A program made the position numbers and the translations under genes. From the NCBI RefSeq assembly GCF_042646605.1, contig NZ_JBHRUG010000019.1:331345-395344 (forward strand): a DNA stretch of 64,000 nt. The letters run 5' to 3'. This document shows, in pieces, positions 52,431 to 61,770 of this stretch (position 1 is the first letter of the stretch; each line of letters starts with the position of its first letter). Below the pieces are notes generated by a model. The model ran no database searches. It was not told the origin of the DNA and was given only the letters and a program-made list of their open reading frames with translations. Origin of the DNA: Litchfieldella rifensis (GTDB lineage Bacteria > Pseudomonadota > Gammaproteobacteria > Pseudomonadales > Halomonadaceae).

Positions 52431-54476
52431 ATGGCCAACCGCACCGGACTGCAGTTCACGCTCGCGCTTGCCGGGCACGATGCGCTCGACCTGGCGGTGG
52501 TCGACTTCCGCTTGGAAGAGGCCCTGTCGCAGCCGTTTCATCTCCGGATCGATGTCGCCAGCCGCGACCCGGACCTGGCGCCCGATGCCTTCCTCGACCG
52601 CGAACTGACCCTGACCGTATGGCAGGCCGGCGAGCCGCTGCGCCGAGTGCATGGCATCGCCGTCGAGTTCCACCGCGGCGACCGTGGCCACCGCCGCACC
52701 CGCTACACGCTGGTGATTCGCCCGGCGTTGTGGCGCCTGTCGCTGCGCCACAATTCGCGGATCTTCCAGCAGGTCTCGCCGCTCACCATCATCAATACCC
52801 TGTGCGAGGAACGCGGCATCACCGATGTCGCCTTCGCCGTGACCCGCGAGCCACTGGCGCGTGAATATTGCGTGCAGTACCGCGAGACCGACCTGGCCTT
52901 CCTCGAGCGGCTGGCCGCCGAAGAGGGGTGGTGCTACTTTCACGAGTTCGAGGATACGAGCGGCGGTGCCCATCGGCTGGTATTCGCCGATGCCCCCCAG
53001 GTGCTGACCCAGCTCGGTGAACGCACCTACCATTCGCGTGCCGGCGGCAGCGCACCCCAGCGGCATGTGCGGCGCCTGACCCAGGTATCGCGGGTGGCGC
53101 CCGCCTCGGCGACGCTCAAGGACTACAGCTTCAAGCAGCCCGCCTATGCGCAGCTCCACGAGCACCAGGCCGACGGCCTGGAGGGGCATGCCCAACGGGC
53201 GGATTACGAGCACTACGACTACCCCGGCCGCTACAAGGCCGATGCCTCGGGCGAGGCCTTCACCCGCATTCGCCTCGAATCCTTGCGCCACGATGCGGTG
53301 ACGGCCGAGGCCCAGAGCGATCTGCCGGAACTGTTGCCGGGCGCGCGCTTTGCCCTCGCCGACCACGACGTGGCGAGCCTCAACCGCGACTGGCAGGTGG
53401 TCTCGGTCGTCCACCACGGCGAACAGCCCCAGGCCCTGGAAGAGGACGGCTTCACCGCCAGCGACCGAGAAGGCATGACCCGCTACCACAACGAGCTGGT
53501 GCTGACGCCGGGGGATGCTGCCTGGCGCCCCGTGCCCACCCCCAAGCCACGGGTCGACGGCCCGCAGGTGGCCTTCGTGGTCGGCCCCGCGGGCGAGGAG
53601 ATCCACTGCGACGCCCACGGCCGGGTCAAGTGCCAGTTCCGCTGGGATCGCTATGCCGCCCCCGATGACACGGCGAGCGCCTGGATTCGTGTCTCCCAGG
53701 GCTGGGCCGGGGGCGGTTACGGCATGATGGCGATTCCGCGGATCGGCCACGAGGTGATCGTCTCGTTCCTGGAAGGCGACCCCGACCAGCCGCTGATCAC
53801 CGGGCGCACCTTTCATGCGGTCAACACCCCGCCCTACGCACTGCCCGAGCACAAGACGCGCACCGTGCTGCGCACCCAGACCCACCAGGGCGAGGGCTTC
53901 AATGAGCTGCGCTTCGAGGACGAAAAGGACCGGGAGCAGATCTGGCTGCATGCCCAGAAAGACCTGGAGCTGCTGACCGAGAACGACCGCACCGAGGAGA
54001 TCCGCAACGACAGCCACCTCAAGGTGGCCCGCGACCGTATCGGTGAGATCGATCGCGATGAGCACCTGACCGTGCACGGCCAGCGCCACACCCAGATCGA
54101 CGGCGACGATCACCTGATCGTCGATCAGACCCGTCACGAGAAATACGGTCGTGCCCACCTCATCGAAGCCGGCAACGAGGTGCACCACAAGGCCGGCATG
54201 AAAGTGGTGATCGAGGCCGGGGCCGAGATCACCCTCCAGGCCGGCGGCAGCTTCGTCAAGCTCGACCCCAGCGGCGTGACCATCGTCGGCCCCAGCGTCA
54301 AGATCAACTCCGGCGGCAGCCCCGGTAGCGGGACGGGGCAAGCGGCTCAGGGGCCCAAAGTGCCGGGGGAAGTGGAGGCCGCGCCGCAGTTCACACCGGT
54401 GAAAGCGCCGCAGCATGCAGCGTTGCTGCAGCAGCAGGCGCTATGTCCGGTATGTGAATCAGGAAGTGATGGCTGA
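52431..54476 (+). CDS. vgrG: T6SS spike protein VgrG
   Basis: The protein has 681 residues. The gp27-like base (LEEALSQPFHLRIDVAS, VRRVHGIA-like and YRETDLAFLERLAAEEGWCYFHEF) precedes the gp5-like OB region (GRVKCQFRWDRYA, WAGGGYGMMAIPRIGHEVIV) and a C-terminal beta-helix with repeated DRIGEIDRDEHLTVHGQRH-like strands. The tail after about 620 is short with no obvious toxin domain, so it is probably a structural spike. GGGAG precedes the ATG. Confidence 0.95.
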   Translation: MANRTGLQFTLALAGHDALDLAVVDFRLEEALSQPFHLRIDVASRDPDLAPDAFLDRELTLTVWQAGEPLRRVHGIAVEFHRGDRGHRRTRYTLVIRPALWRLSLRHNSRIFQQVSPLTIINTLCEERGITDVAFAVTREPLAREYCVQYRETDLAFLERLAAEEGWCYFHEFEDTSGGAHRLVFADAPQVLTQLGERTYHSRAGGSAPQRHVRRLTQVSRVAPASATLKDYSFKQPAYAQLHEHQADGLEGHAQRADYEHYDYPGRYKADASGEAFTRIRLESLRHDAVTAEAQSDLPELLPGARFALADHDVASLNRDWQVVSVVHHGEQPQALEEDGFTASDREGMTRYHNELVLTPGDAAWRPVPTPKPRVDGPQVAFVVGPAGEEIHCDAHGRVKCQFRWDRYAAPDDTASAWIRVSQGWAGGGYGMMAIPRIGHEVIVSFLEGDPDQPLITGRTFHAVNTPPYALPEHKTRTVLRTQTHQGEGFNELRFEDEKDREQIWLHAQKDLELLTENDRTEEIRNDSHLKVARDRIGEIDRDEHLTVHGQRHTQIDGDDHLIVDQTRHEKYGRAHLIEAGNEVHHKAGMKVVIEAGAEITLQAGGSFVKLDPSGVTIVGPSVKINSGGSPGSGTGQAAQGPKVPGEVEAAPQFTPVKAPQHAALLQQQALCPVCESGSDG

Positions 54477-55396
54477 TGAGCATGATCGAACGCTGGCCTC
54501 TGACACAGGGATTATTGGGTGGAGACTGGATTTGGCCTATCGAGCATCAGGTCTACCTGATGCTCGACGGCGTTCGGGTGCCAGAGCTGCCGCGCAAGCT
54601 CTATGAGTGGTCCGATGGTCGCTTGAACGCGGACCTGCTCTATGCCGGCACGCCGTGGGCCGAGGTCAAGGATGTCTCACCGTGGCTGGTGCAACTCGCA
54701 GGCCATGACGATCCAGTGCTGCAGCATTTTTTGGAAGAGGGCCTCGAAGGCGAGTGGGGGTATCTCATGGCTTGTCAGGCAGACTTGGGCGAGACAGCCG
54801 ATCACCTGAAGAGTCTGATTCAGGTCCGCCATCCCGCCAATGTTCCTATGTTGCTTCGACTGGCCGACCCTGCCGTCATCACGGCTCTTTTGACAGAGGG
54901 CAGTTCCTCGAGCCAACTGCCTTGGGGACCCATCGAACAGTTAATCGTACCGGATGCCGTGTCTGGAGAATGGCGAAGCTGGTCACCAGAGAGTTCCACG
55001 GCACTGCCTCCGAAAATCGATCCAACCGGATATCAACTAACCGAGACTCAGGTTCAGCGCTTGAAAACCTGTGATCTGCGCCGTGATATCCGCCATTTGA
55101 TGGGATTCGTCGATGAGTACTGTCCGGGGTGGCTGTTGATATCGAGCGATGCGGAGCGTTATGCACGTTTGGCTGAGATTGTGCACCAGGGGCGAGAAAT
55201 GGGATTTTCCTCGCTCCGGGAGTGGGGATTGCTGTGCACTCTGATGGCACGTCTGCAGGTCACGTCATTGGATATGGCGCTATTGCCTGATGGCGTACAT
55301 ACCCCTCTGCTCGATACTTCCCAGAATAGCGGGCTTGCACGCTTGAAGGCCGCCCTGGCGGCGGTACCCACTGGACAACCTAACGCCACGACATAG
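54476..55396 (+). CDS. DUF4123-type T6SS effector adaptor
   Basis: This 306-residue protein has the N-terminal DUF4123 features HQVYLMLDGVRVPELPRKLY and VSPWLVQLAGHD, followed by a less conserved helical part. DUF4123 proteins (Tap-1/VasW/TEC) chaperone a specific effector onto its VgrG. It overlaps the vgrG stop by one base and sits 12 bases before the effector, matching the vgrG2-vasW-vasX order of Vibrio. Confidence 0.85.
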   Translation: MSMIERWPLTQGLLGGDWIWPIEHQVYLMLDGVRVPELPRKLYEWSDGRLNADLLYAGTPWAEVKDVSPWLVQLAGHDDPVLQHFLEEGLEGEWGYLMACQADLGETADHLKSLIQVRHPANVPMLLRLADPAVITALLTEGSSSSQLPWGPIEQLIVPDAVSGEWRSWSPESSTALPPKIDPTGYQLTETQVQRLKTCDLRRDIRHLMGFVDEYCPGWLLISSDAERYARLAEIVHQGREMGFSSLREWGLLCTLMARLQVTSLDMALLPDGVHTPLLDTSQNSGLARLKAALAAVPTGQPNATT

Positions 55397-55408
55397 GGAG
55401 CATGTCAC

Positions 55409-58400
55409 ATGTCATCTTTTGAGCGCCCCGCTGACGATCGTGATAATGGCGAACTGGCAGCCCATGAATTGCCATGCCGGGATAGTGAGGAAGGCGCTAC
55501 CTGTCCTCTGTTGAATGGTAAGGTGCAACTGCTGCCGCTGCGCTATGGCCTGATCGAGGAGTTGGAGCCAGGGTGCTCGACTCCTTACACCTTGAGCGCG
55601 CGTCCTCTTGGTATTCGCCTGCTGCGTAACGGCTATCTTTATGTGCTCGATGGTGGGACCAACGAGCTCGACGAATACGAGTTCCGTGACCAAGGCGATA
55701 CGATTACCGGCGGTAAGCTCGAGTACGAGACGGATCGAACACTCTACGTCTGCTTCTCCGAAGTGCCGTGGACGGACGCCAAGCGTGCCCAGGTGATGGA
55801 GAGCGAGGCGGATCGCGATGCCTTCATGCAGGCGGTAGATTTGTCCGGCGCCAATCCTGTATCCGGTGGGGGCGAACACTTAATCACTACGGCCCAGGCG
55901 GAAGAGTGGGTGGCCGAGTTTGCCGAAGATGCCCAGCTCGAGGTGCCTGAGACTGGCTATGAGCACGAGGCGCAGCCCTATCTCTGGGAGAACGAGCCCT
56001 ACTATCACAAGACGCGGCTGGGCAAGCTGCTCAAGCAGCATGATGTGGAGGATCGTGACGAGGCTCTGTGCCTGGTCGTGCGCGACGATATCGGCGTGAT
56101 GCGCGACCTGGCCCAGTTCCAGGACAATGTAGTGGAGTGGGTGGCCACCTGGGCAAATGAGAACGAAGGACGTACGGAGCGCGATTACCTGCTGGGCTGT
56201 TACATCGAGTCGCTTTCCCAGTTGAAGGCAACCTCACTGAATGACCTTCGTCAGGTGTCGGAAGATCCGGGCGTCCAGGCCATGTGGGACGAGGTCGCCG
56301 CGATGGAGGAGCCCCGACAGGGAGAAGTTCGTCAGGCCCTACTCGATTTCCTCAATCGGGACAGCAACACCGGCGAACTGCCGCAGCCCTCCGACCCAGA
56401 CTTGCCGGCCGAACTCAAGGAACGCCTGAGAGGGATACGTGGCGAGGCGGACCGCACCAATGTCTACGAAATCGTCAATCGGTTGCAGGGAGAAGTACGC
56501 CGCTACTATGTCGAGGATAGCCTCAGCGAGAGTCTGGGGGCCGACTTCGTGGATCGGCATGGCGACGCACTGCTCTCCATGAAGCGGCAGCACAACGAGC
56601 GGCTCAGGGCCATGCTGGAAGGCAGCAAGATCGGACAGCGAGGCATCAACGAGCTGATCGACCGGGAGCGTATGGATGTCTTCCTCGCCGAGCAGCGTCC
56701 CCGGCTGCAACGCTGGAATGCCCTGCTTGACGCCTTGTCCGATGATCGCGCCGATATGCTGTGCAGCAAGCGGTTCCATACCGCCGCCTGGTACTTCGAT
56801 GCGCAGGACGAGCAGCAAGTACATGACGCCTTTAAAGCTCAGTATGGCTGCCTGAAGGATATCTGCCGTAGCGACGAGGCGACCGAGCAGGTGGCCGATT
56901 GGCTGGAGGAATCCCCGCACTACGATCGACCACTGTTCCATACTCTGCCACTCGCCGACCAGAGTGACTACATCGGCCAGTACTCGACGATCGCTAATGC
57001 CGGCTATGGCACAGTGCTCAAGTTCGATGATCTGCGCAGTGAACTCAACTCGCTAGAGTCGGGGCAGCTGCCGGCGGTGGATGAATTGCCCGATAACACC
57101 CAGGTCATCGCCGAGGGCGCCCACCAGACCCTGGCGCCGGCAATCTCGCGAGGCATCGCCCAGGTCATGGACGAGTTCTATCAGGGCATCAACCGCAACA
57201 CTATGCCCAACCTGGAGGAGCTATTTCGGCGCCTTCCCAAGGCGCTACCCGCGAGGATACTCGACGCCGCCCATCGTACGGGCGCCAGTTTCGTCGTGGA
57301 ATCTGGCGCGAAACTGGATAGCTTCCATCGTACCATGCAGCGTGTCATTGCTTTACGAGAAGAGCTTGACCGAATCAGAAAACGCCGCGACAGAGTCAAG
57401 AAAACCGCCGGACACCGGTCACCAGAAGCCAAGACACTGCTTGAAGACTTCAAGCGCCTACGTCATGAGTTGCAGACGATACATGAGCCAGAGCTTGCGC
57501 GTGCATTAAGCCCGATCGAGGAACTCCCCGAGGACGGTGTCCGTATCGCCGGTGCCGCTCCTGGGCGTGCCGGTTTGACATTGGTGCTGCCAGCGGCTCA
57601 GCAGGCGGAAGTGGGTGGGTTAGTACGCAATTTCCGGCAGGGGATTGCCAAGGCGCCTAAGGTTAACCTGGTGGGAGATGGGTTGGGACTATTGGTCTTT
57701 GTGGCACAGTTGTCCACACTATCTCGAGCAGTAGGAGATTTATGGAGGCAGGTCAACACAGACGAAAACATTAAAATAACACCCTTTTTAACAAGCCTGG
57801 CTTCTACAGGAAGTGCTGGCTTTCTTGCCGTTCAAGGTATTATGGATACCGCCCTAAGTGTCAGAACAAAAGCTCTGACAAATGCTTTGAATATCCTTGG
57901 CGCCCAAAGTGTGGCCACCTCTTTGGGGAAACTTCACGTTCGTCTTGGTTTCGCAGCATACTTCACAGGGTTTTTTGCGTCTTATTCGAGCTTGAATAGT
58001 CGTATTGGTGACTGGCAGGAGGCAGTGCGAAGCGGTAATCGCAGTGCTCAGAGTGCCGCCATGGCGAGTATGGTAGGTGCCGGTGGTATGTTGGGTGCCA
58101 ATGCCTATGGGCTGGTCAATACCCTCCATGCAGGTGCTTCAGTGGCTTTTCGTGGCGTCGAATGGGCCACTGCCGGTGCCCGCTTGGGTACGGTGTTCTG
58201 GCGTTTCAATCTCGCCGGGGCGCTGTTTACCGTGCTCGAGCTGGGAGGGAGCTGGCTGTATAACCGTTACAGCACCAGCAGCCATGATGACTGGCTGCTC
58301 ACCACGCCCTGGAGCCAAGAGTCAGAACGAATCAATGATGCCTCGCTTGAAGAATATCAGATGCGACTCCAGGCGATTGCACTGGCGCCCAAGATCACCG

Positions 58401-58882
58401 TAAACATCGAGGAGTTCGAGAGCTGGTGGAAGAATCGGCTCGAAGGGCCAAAGTCGGTGGATTTCGATCTCAGTCTTCCTTCCATCGGCTTGCAGGACCT
58501 TGTCGCGCTTTTTGGCGGTAAGCCGTCATATACCCTGTCGCTGGCCTGCTATCAGGTGCGCTCGAACGCAGGACCAGGTCCTAGAGAATTCTGGTATCCC
58601 GCGACCAGTCAAATTGATCGTCAACTCGATCTGGAAGATGAGGCGCCTCTGACCCTGGGCTTTCCCAGGCCGGAGCCGGTGGGCGAGGGAGACTGGCGCT
58701 ACCATAATACCGTCATGGCGATACGGGTCGAGAGCCTCAGTAGCGATGGACGTTATCAGCCCAACGATTACTATATTCGATTTTCCCTCTCGGGAGGTGA
58801 GGGTGTCTATACGCCATCGGAAGAGATCGTGCGTGGCGAACCGGCAGCCTGGCAGGAAATCGATCCACTTCTTCTCACTTGA
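55409..58882 (+). CDS. VasX-like T6SS membrane effector
   Basis: The protein has 1157 residues. The N-terminal region (CPLLNGKVQLLPLRYGLIEE, then LGIRLLRNGYLYVLD) matches the VasX/BTH_I2691-type toxin N-terminus. A helical middle with a coiled-coil (about 640-705) is followed by hydrophobic segments near 755-775, 790-815, 840-860, 885-910 and 930-950, as in a pore-forming colicin-like toxin. The C-terminal 200 residues look soluble. The DNA coding for the membrane part (about 57650-57990) is much AT-richer than its flanks. It is the probable cargo of the upstream VgrG/DUF4123 pair. Confidence 0.78.
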   Translation: MSSFERPADDRDNGELAAHELPCRDSEEGATCPLLNGKVQLLPLRYGLIEELEPGCSTPYTLSARPLGIRLLRNGYLYVLDGGTNELDEYEFRDQGDTITGGKLEYETDRTLYVCFSEVPWTDAKRAQVMESEADRDAFMQAVDLSGANPVSGGGEHLITTAQAEEWVAEFAEDAQLEVPETGYEHEAQPYLWENEPYYHKTRLGKLLKQHDVEDRDEALCLVVRDDIGVMRDLAQFQDNVVEWVATWANENEGRTERDYLLGCYIESLSQLKATSLNDLRQVSEDPGVQAMWDEVAAMEEPRQGEVRQALLDFLNRDSNTGELPQPSDPDLPAELKERLRGIRGEADRTNVYEIVNRLQGEVRRYYVEDSLSESLGADFVDRHGDALLSMKRQHNERLRAMLEGSKIGQRGINELIDRERMDVFLAEQRPRLQRWNALLDALSDDRADMLCSKRFHTAAWYFDAQDEQQVHDAFKAQYGCLKDICRSDEATEQVADWLEESPHYDRPLFHTLPLADQSDYIGQYSTIANAGYGTVLKFDDLRSELNSLESGQLPAVDELPDNTQVIAEGAHQTLAPAISRGIAQVMDEFYQGINRNTMPNLEELFRRLPKALPARILDAAHRTGASFVVESGAKLDSFHRTMQRVIALREELDRIRKRRDRVKKTAGHRSPEAKTLLEDFKRLRHELQTIHEPELARALSPIEELPEDGVRIAGAAPGRAGLTLVLPAAQQAEVGGLVRNFRQGIAKAPKVNLVGDGLGLLVFVAQLSTLSRAVGDLWRQVNTDENIKITPFLTSLASTGSAGFLAVQGIMDTALSVRTKALTNALNILGAQSVATSLGKLHVRLGFAAYFTGFFASYSSLNSRIGDWQEAVRSGNRSAQSAAMASMVGAGGMLGANAYGLVNTLHAGASVAFRGVEWATAGARLGTVFWRFNLAGALFTVLELGGSWLYNRYSTSSHDDWLLTTPWSQESERINDASLEEYQMRLQAIALAPKITVNIEEFESWWKNRLEGPKSVDFDLSLPSIGLQDLVALFGGKPSYTLSLACYQVRSNAGPGPREFWYPATSQIDRQLDLEDEAPLTLGFPRPEPVGEGDWRYHNTVMAIRVESLSSDGRYQPNDYYIRFSLSGGEGVYTPSEEIVRGEPAAWQEIDPLLLT

Positions 58883-58896
58883 TTCAAGGCATCAAT

Positions 58897-60027
58897 ATGG
58901 CAGCTAACGAGCCCCAGACACCCCGACCCGATATTCGCCAGCCTCGCCGGGCTGGGGATAGCGACGCCTTTCCCGGTGGTAAGGTCAACTATCTCTCGCC
59001 TGTACCTCTGCCCACCGGATCTGCTCCACTAGATTTTAACCAAGCCATTGGCGAAGTGAATGATGCCTATCTAGATTTCGGCGGAAGCCTCCCCACCCCC
59101 TTTAACTGGCAGCTTACACTAGGCGGGCCTTTCACTGGTTTTTTAATGTTGGCTTTTCTTCTCCCTCTTGTGGGGGGGGGGCTAGTTGGTCTGTATGGCA
59201 AAGATTTAGATGCATTTTTCTTGGTGGCGGCCGCCCTTTTTAATGAAGCATTTGGCTTGGCTTTAGGAACATGCCTCTTTGCTCTTTGTTTAGCATTAGC
59301 CATTAAATTCCAGTATCACTTTAAATTCCGCAAGGATGTCCCCACCCGCTTCCATCGCCAGCGCCGTGAAGTCGCCTATCAGCCTGGCGGGGGCAAGCCA
59401 CCAATCATCGTGCCCTGGGAAGCCGTCGCGGCTTGGGTCACCCAAGCCCAAGGGGTGACTCAATATGGCGTGCAACGCCAGTATGGCCTGGGGCTCGGTT
59501 TTATCGATCCCGAGACGGGGCAGCAGAATTTCCTCGAATTGCCGCAACCCGGCCTGCCGCTGGCGATGGGGCTATGGGAGTCGGTGCGGGCCTATATGGA
59601 ATATGAGGTCCACACCCGCGAGGAGATTCAGGATCCGCACGGCCTGCAACGCCCCGGTGATCCACCCTACGAGGGCGTGCATACCTTCCACAACGCCCGG
59701 GCGCGACTGCATCGTCGCCACCGCGAGGGCGAGATCGGCCTGTTCAAGGTCACGATGTGGTACCTGTGGCATATTCTCGACCTGTGGACGATTCCCTTCC
59801 ATCTCGCTGAATGGGAGATCCGTGCCATCCAGAAGGCGGGGCGCAAGACCCTGCCGGTGAGCCTCGATGCCTGGTCGCAGCCGCTACCCGAGAGCGAATG
59901 GGCTCAGCCCAGTGGGGAGCTGAAGCGGTTGTCCGCCAAGGTCAAGGCGCTGCACGAGCGGAACCCGCAGCGGCCGATCACCGAGGTCTTTGCCGAGGTT
60001 TACGAGCAGGAGAAGCTGACGGCCTGA
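58897..60027 (+). CDS. Probable immunity protein for the VasX-like effector (DUF6708-like)
   Basis: The protein has 376 residues from the ATG at 58897. An N-terminal soluble part precedes two membrane helices (about 78-100 and 106-137) and a C-terminal domain with RVAYQPGG-like RRREVAYQPGGGKP, WEAVAAWV and LFKVTMWYLWHILDLWTIP. TsiV2, the VasX immunity protein, is likewise a membrane protein encoded directly after its toxin. A G10 run at 59172-59181 falls in the first helix, and the helix-coding DNA is AT-rich. The family name is from memory; the immunity role is from position. Confidence 0.6.
   Translation: MAANEPQTPRPDIRQPRRAGDSDAFPGGKVNYLSPVPLPTGSAPLDFNQAIGEVNDAYLDFGGSLPTPFNWQLTLGGPFTGFLMLAFLLPLVGGGLVGLYGKDLDAFFLVAAALFNEAFGLALGTCLFALCLALAIKFQYHFKFRKDVPTRFHRQRREVAYQPGGGKPPIIVPWEAVAAWVTQAQGVTQYGVQRQYGLGLGFIDPETGQQNFLELPQPGLPLAMGLWESVRAYMEYEVHTREEIQDPHGLQRPGDPPYEGVHTFHNARARLHRRHREGEIGLFKVTMWYLWHILDLWTIPFHLAEWEIRAIQKAGRKTLPVSLDAWSQPLPESEWAQPSGELKRLSAKVKALHERNPQRPITEVFAEVYEQEKLTA
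59172..59181 (+). repeat. G10 homopolymer inside the immunity gene
   Basis: Ten consecutive G bases encode part of the Val-Gly-Gly-Gly turn in the first membrane helix. Slippage by one base would shift the frame and truncate the protein. It is also a likely sequencing-error site. Confidence 0.9.
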
Positions 60028-60037
60028 TCCATCATTT

Positions 60038-60748
60038 TTATAACCCCAGCACCCGCCACGCCAGCGGCAAAAACAACGCGGTGAAGATGCCGGTGAGGCC
60101 CATGCCGAGCGAGGCGAAGGCGCCGGCGGTGGGGCCGAGCTCGAAGGCGCGTACGGTGCCGATGGCGTGGCCGTTGACGCCGAGCACGAACCCCAGCACC
60201 CGTTGATCGGTGATCTTCATGTACTTGGCCAGCAAACTGACGCCGGTGGTGGCCATCACCCCGGTAATCAGCAGGCCGCCCATCATCAGCGGGATGGAGC
60301 CGCCGATCTGCTCGGTGATGCCGATGGCGATAGGGGCGGTGACCGACTTGGGTGCCAGTGAGGCCAGCACCTGGGGGGAGGCGCCTAGGGCCCAGGCCAG
60401 GGCCACGGAGTAGAGGGCGGCGAGCATGGCCGCGGGTGGCAGGCTGATCAGGATCGGCCGCCACAGGACGCGGATATGATGCTTCTGCTGATACAGCGGC
60501 ACGCCCAGGGCTACCGTGGCCGGGCCGAGAAGCAGCGTCAGCCAGCCGGCGCCGCGCCGGTAGTCGGTGTAATCGATGGCAAGCAGCCATAGGGCAGCGG
60601 CTGTCAGCAGGGCGGCGAGCAGCACGGGTGGGCACCAGCTTGGCCGGCCAAGCCTTTCGAACGCTTTGAGGCCGGCGAGATAGGCGGCCAGGGTCAGAGC
60701 GATGGCCAGGATGGGCGTGTTCAGCAGATGGTCGTGCAACTCACTCAT
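60038..60748 (-). CDS. lrgB: LrgB/CidB-family membrane protein
   Basis: This 236-residue protein with several membrane helices has the family core LAPKSVTAPIAIGITEQIGG, then MMGGLLITGVMATTG and VNGHAIGTVRAFELGPTAGAF. LrgB/CidB proteins act with LrgA/CidA in holin-like control of murein hydrolases or in pyruvate/glycolate uptake. The start overlaps the end of lrgA by 8 bases. It is convergent with the T6SS immunity gene, with only 10 bases between them. Confidence 0.92.
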   Translation of the reverse strand: MSELHDHLLNTPILAIALTLAAYLAGLKAFERLGRPSWCPPVLLAALLTAAALWLLAIDYTDYRRGAGWLTLLLGPATVALGVPLYQQKHHIRVLWRPILISLPPAAMLAALYSVALAWALGASPQVLASLAPKSVTAPIAIGITEQIGGSIPLMMGGLLITGVMATTGVSLLAKYMKITDQRVLGFVLGVNGHAIGTVRAFELGPTAGAFASLGMGLTGIFTALFLPLAWRVLGL

Positions 60749-61115
60749 TCGGGGCGGCCTCGGATGTCGCTTCCACGCCGGGCATGAAGCGCCGCATCAA
60801 CCACAGGGTGGTCAGTACGCTGAGCAGGGTGCCGACGACCAGGGCGACCGCCACCGCCAGCCAGTGGCCGGCGAACTCATCGGCAATAAAGAAGATCCCG
60901 ACCACGCCGGGCATGATCAACATCGCCAGCAGGCGGATCAGCGCTTGGCTGGCGATGGCAATATCGTTATTGAGCCGCCCACGCCCCATCAGCCAGGCGG
61001 TGATCAGCAACATGCCGGCAACGCCATGGGAGATCGGCAGGTGCAGGAGCGTTACCAGGATATCGCCAAGTAGCAGAAAGCCGAGCAGCCATAGGAAGCC
61101 ACGCAATATCGACAT
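60741..61115 (-). CDS. lrgA: LrgA/CidA-family holin-like protein
   Basis: This 124-residue protein with four predicted membrane helices includes LLLGDILVTLLHLPISHGVAG, MLIMPGVVGIFFIADEF and a basic tail. The family partners with LrgB; the two genes overlap and form an operon. It is transcribed away from the hsp20 promoter. Confidence 0.88.
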   Translation of the reverse strand: MSILRGFLWLLGFLLLGDILVTLLHLPISHGVAGMLLITAWLMGRGRLNNDIAIASQALIRLLAMLIMPGVVGIFFIADEFAGHWLAVAVALVVGTLLSVLTTLWLMRRFMPGVEATSEAAPNE

Positions 61116-61149
61116 GATCGTCCTTAATCGGATCGTTCTTGACCGGGGG

Positions 61150-61178
61150 CTTGAAAATCGTCGCGTCGTACCTATTTT
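61150..61178 (+). promoter_or_regulatory. Sigma-32-like heat-shock promoter
   Basis: CTTGAAA (61150-61156) is followed after 14 bases by CCTATTTT (61171-61178), close to the sigma-32 pattern CTTGAAA-N13-17-CCCCAT-T. It lies about 100 bases before the first Hsp20 gene. Confidence 0.62.
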
Positions 61179-61275
61179 CCAGGTACGGGACCTGGGTGAG
61201 CGAAAGGCTCAAGGTACCGCGGTTAGAGGTGACCCGCAAAACTGATGACCTGTCATAGCGTAGGAGGTGTTCGAT

Positions 61276-61737
61276 ATGTTCGGAGATCTCAGGCGTTTCG
61301 ATACCAACCAGTCCCAAGGCCTGGACTGGTTCCAGCAATTCCTGGATGAGTTCTTCCCGGAGTCCTGGGCGGCGGATATCCGCTCGGTGCCGCGCGGCAG
61401 CTTTCCGATGATCAATGTCGGCCGTACCGATGACGCGATCCGCGTCTATGTGTTTGCGGCTGGCTTGTCCAGCGACGATCTCGAAGTCAATGTCCAGGAC
61501 AACGTGCTGTCCTTGAAAGGGAAGCGCGAGACCGTGGCACCGGCGCCGCAAGGCGAAGGCAAGCGTCCTTACTTCCGTCGTGAACGGTTCGATGGTGAGT
61601 TCGCGCGTTCGATCGCACTGCCCGATGGACTGGATGTCGATCGTGCCGAGGCACGCTTCCACGATGGCGTCTTCGAGGTGCTGTTGCCCAAGCGCGAGGA
61701 GCTCAAGCCCCGGCGGATCGATATTCAGGCAGCGTGA
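61276..61737 (+). CDS. Small heat-shock protein (Hsp20/alpha-crystallin)
   Basis: The protein has 153 residues. The alpha-crystallin domain (about 45-140) includes INVGRTDDAIRVYVFAAGLS, VQDNVLSLKGKRE, FRRERFDGEFARSIALPDGL and ARFHDGVFEVLLPKRE. It holds denatured proteins for refolding. I chose the ATG at 61276 with GGAGG 9 bases upstream rather than the GTG touching that site. It is followed by a second hsp20 gene after 33 bases. Confidence 0.93.
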   Translation: MFGDLRRFDTNQSQGLDWFQQFLDEFFPESWAADIRSVPRGSFPMINVGRTDDAIRVYVFAAGLSSDDLEVNVQDNVLSLKGKRETVAPAPQGEGKRPYFRRERFDGEFARSIALPDGLDVDRAEARFHDGVFEVLLPKREELKPRRIDIQAA

Positions 61738-61770
61738 TGAATGGGGATAGGATAGAGGAGGTGAATTGTC

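Noticed and set aside
61267..61275. GTG start for the first Hsp20 gene
   Set aside because: It abuts the GGAGG, leaving no spacing; the ATG at 61276 has normal spacing.
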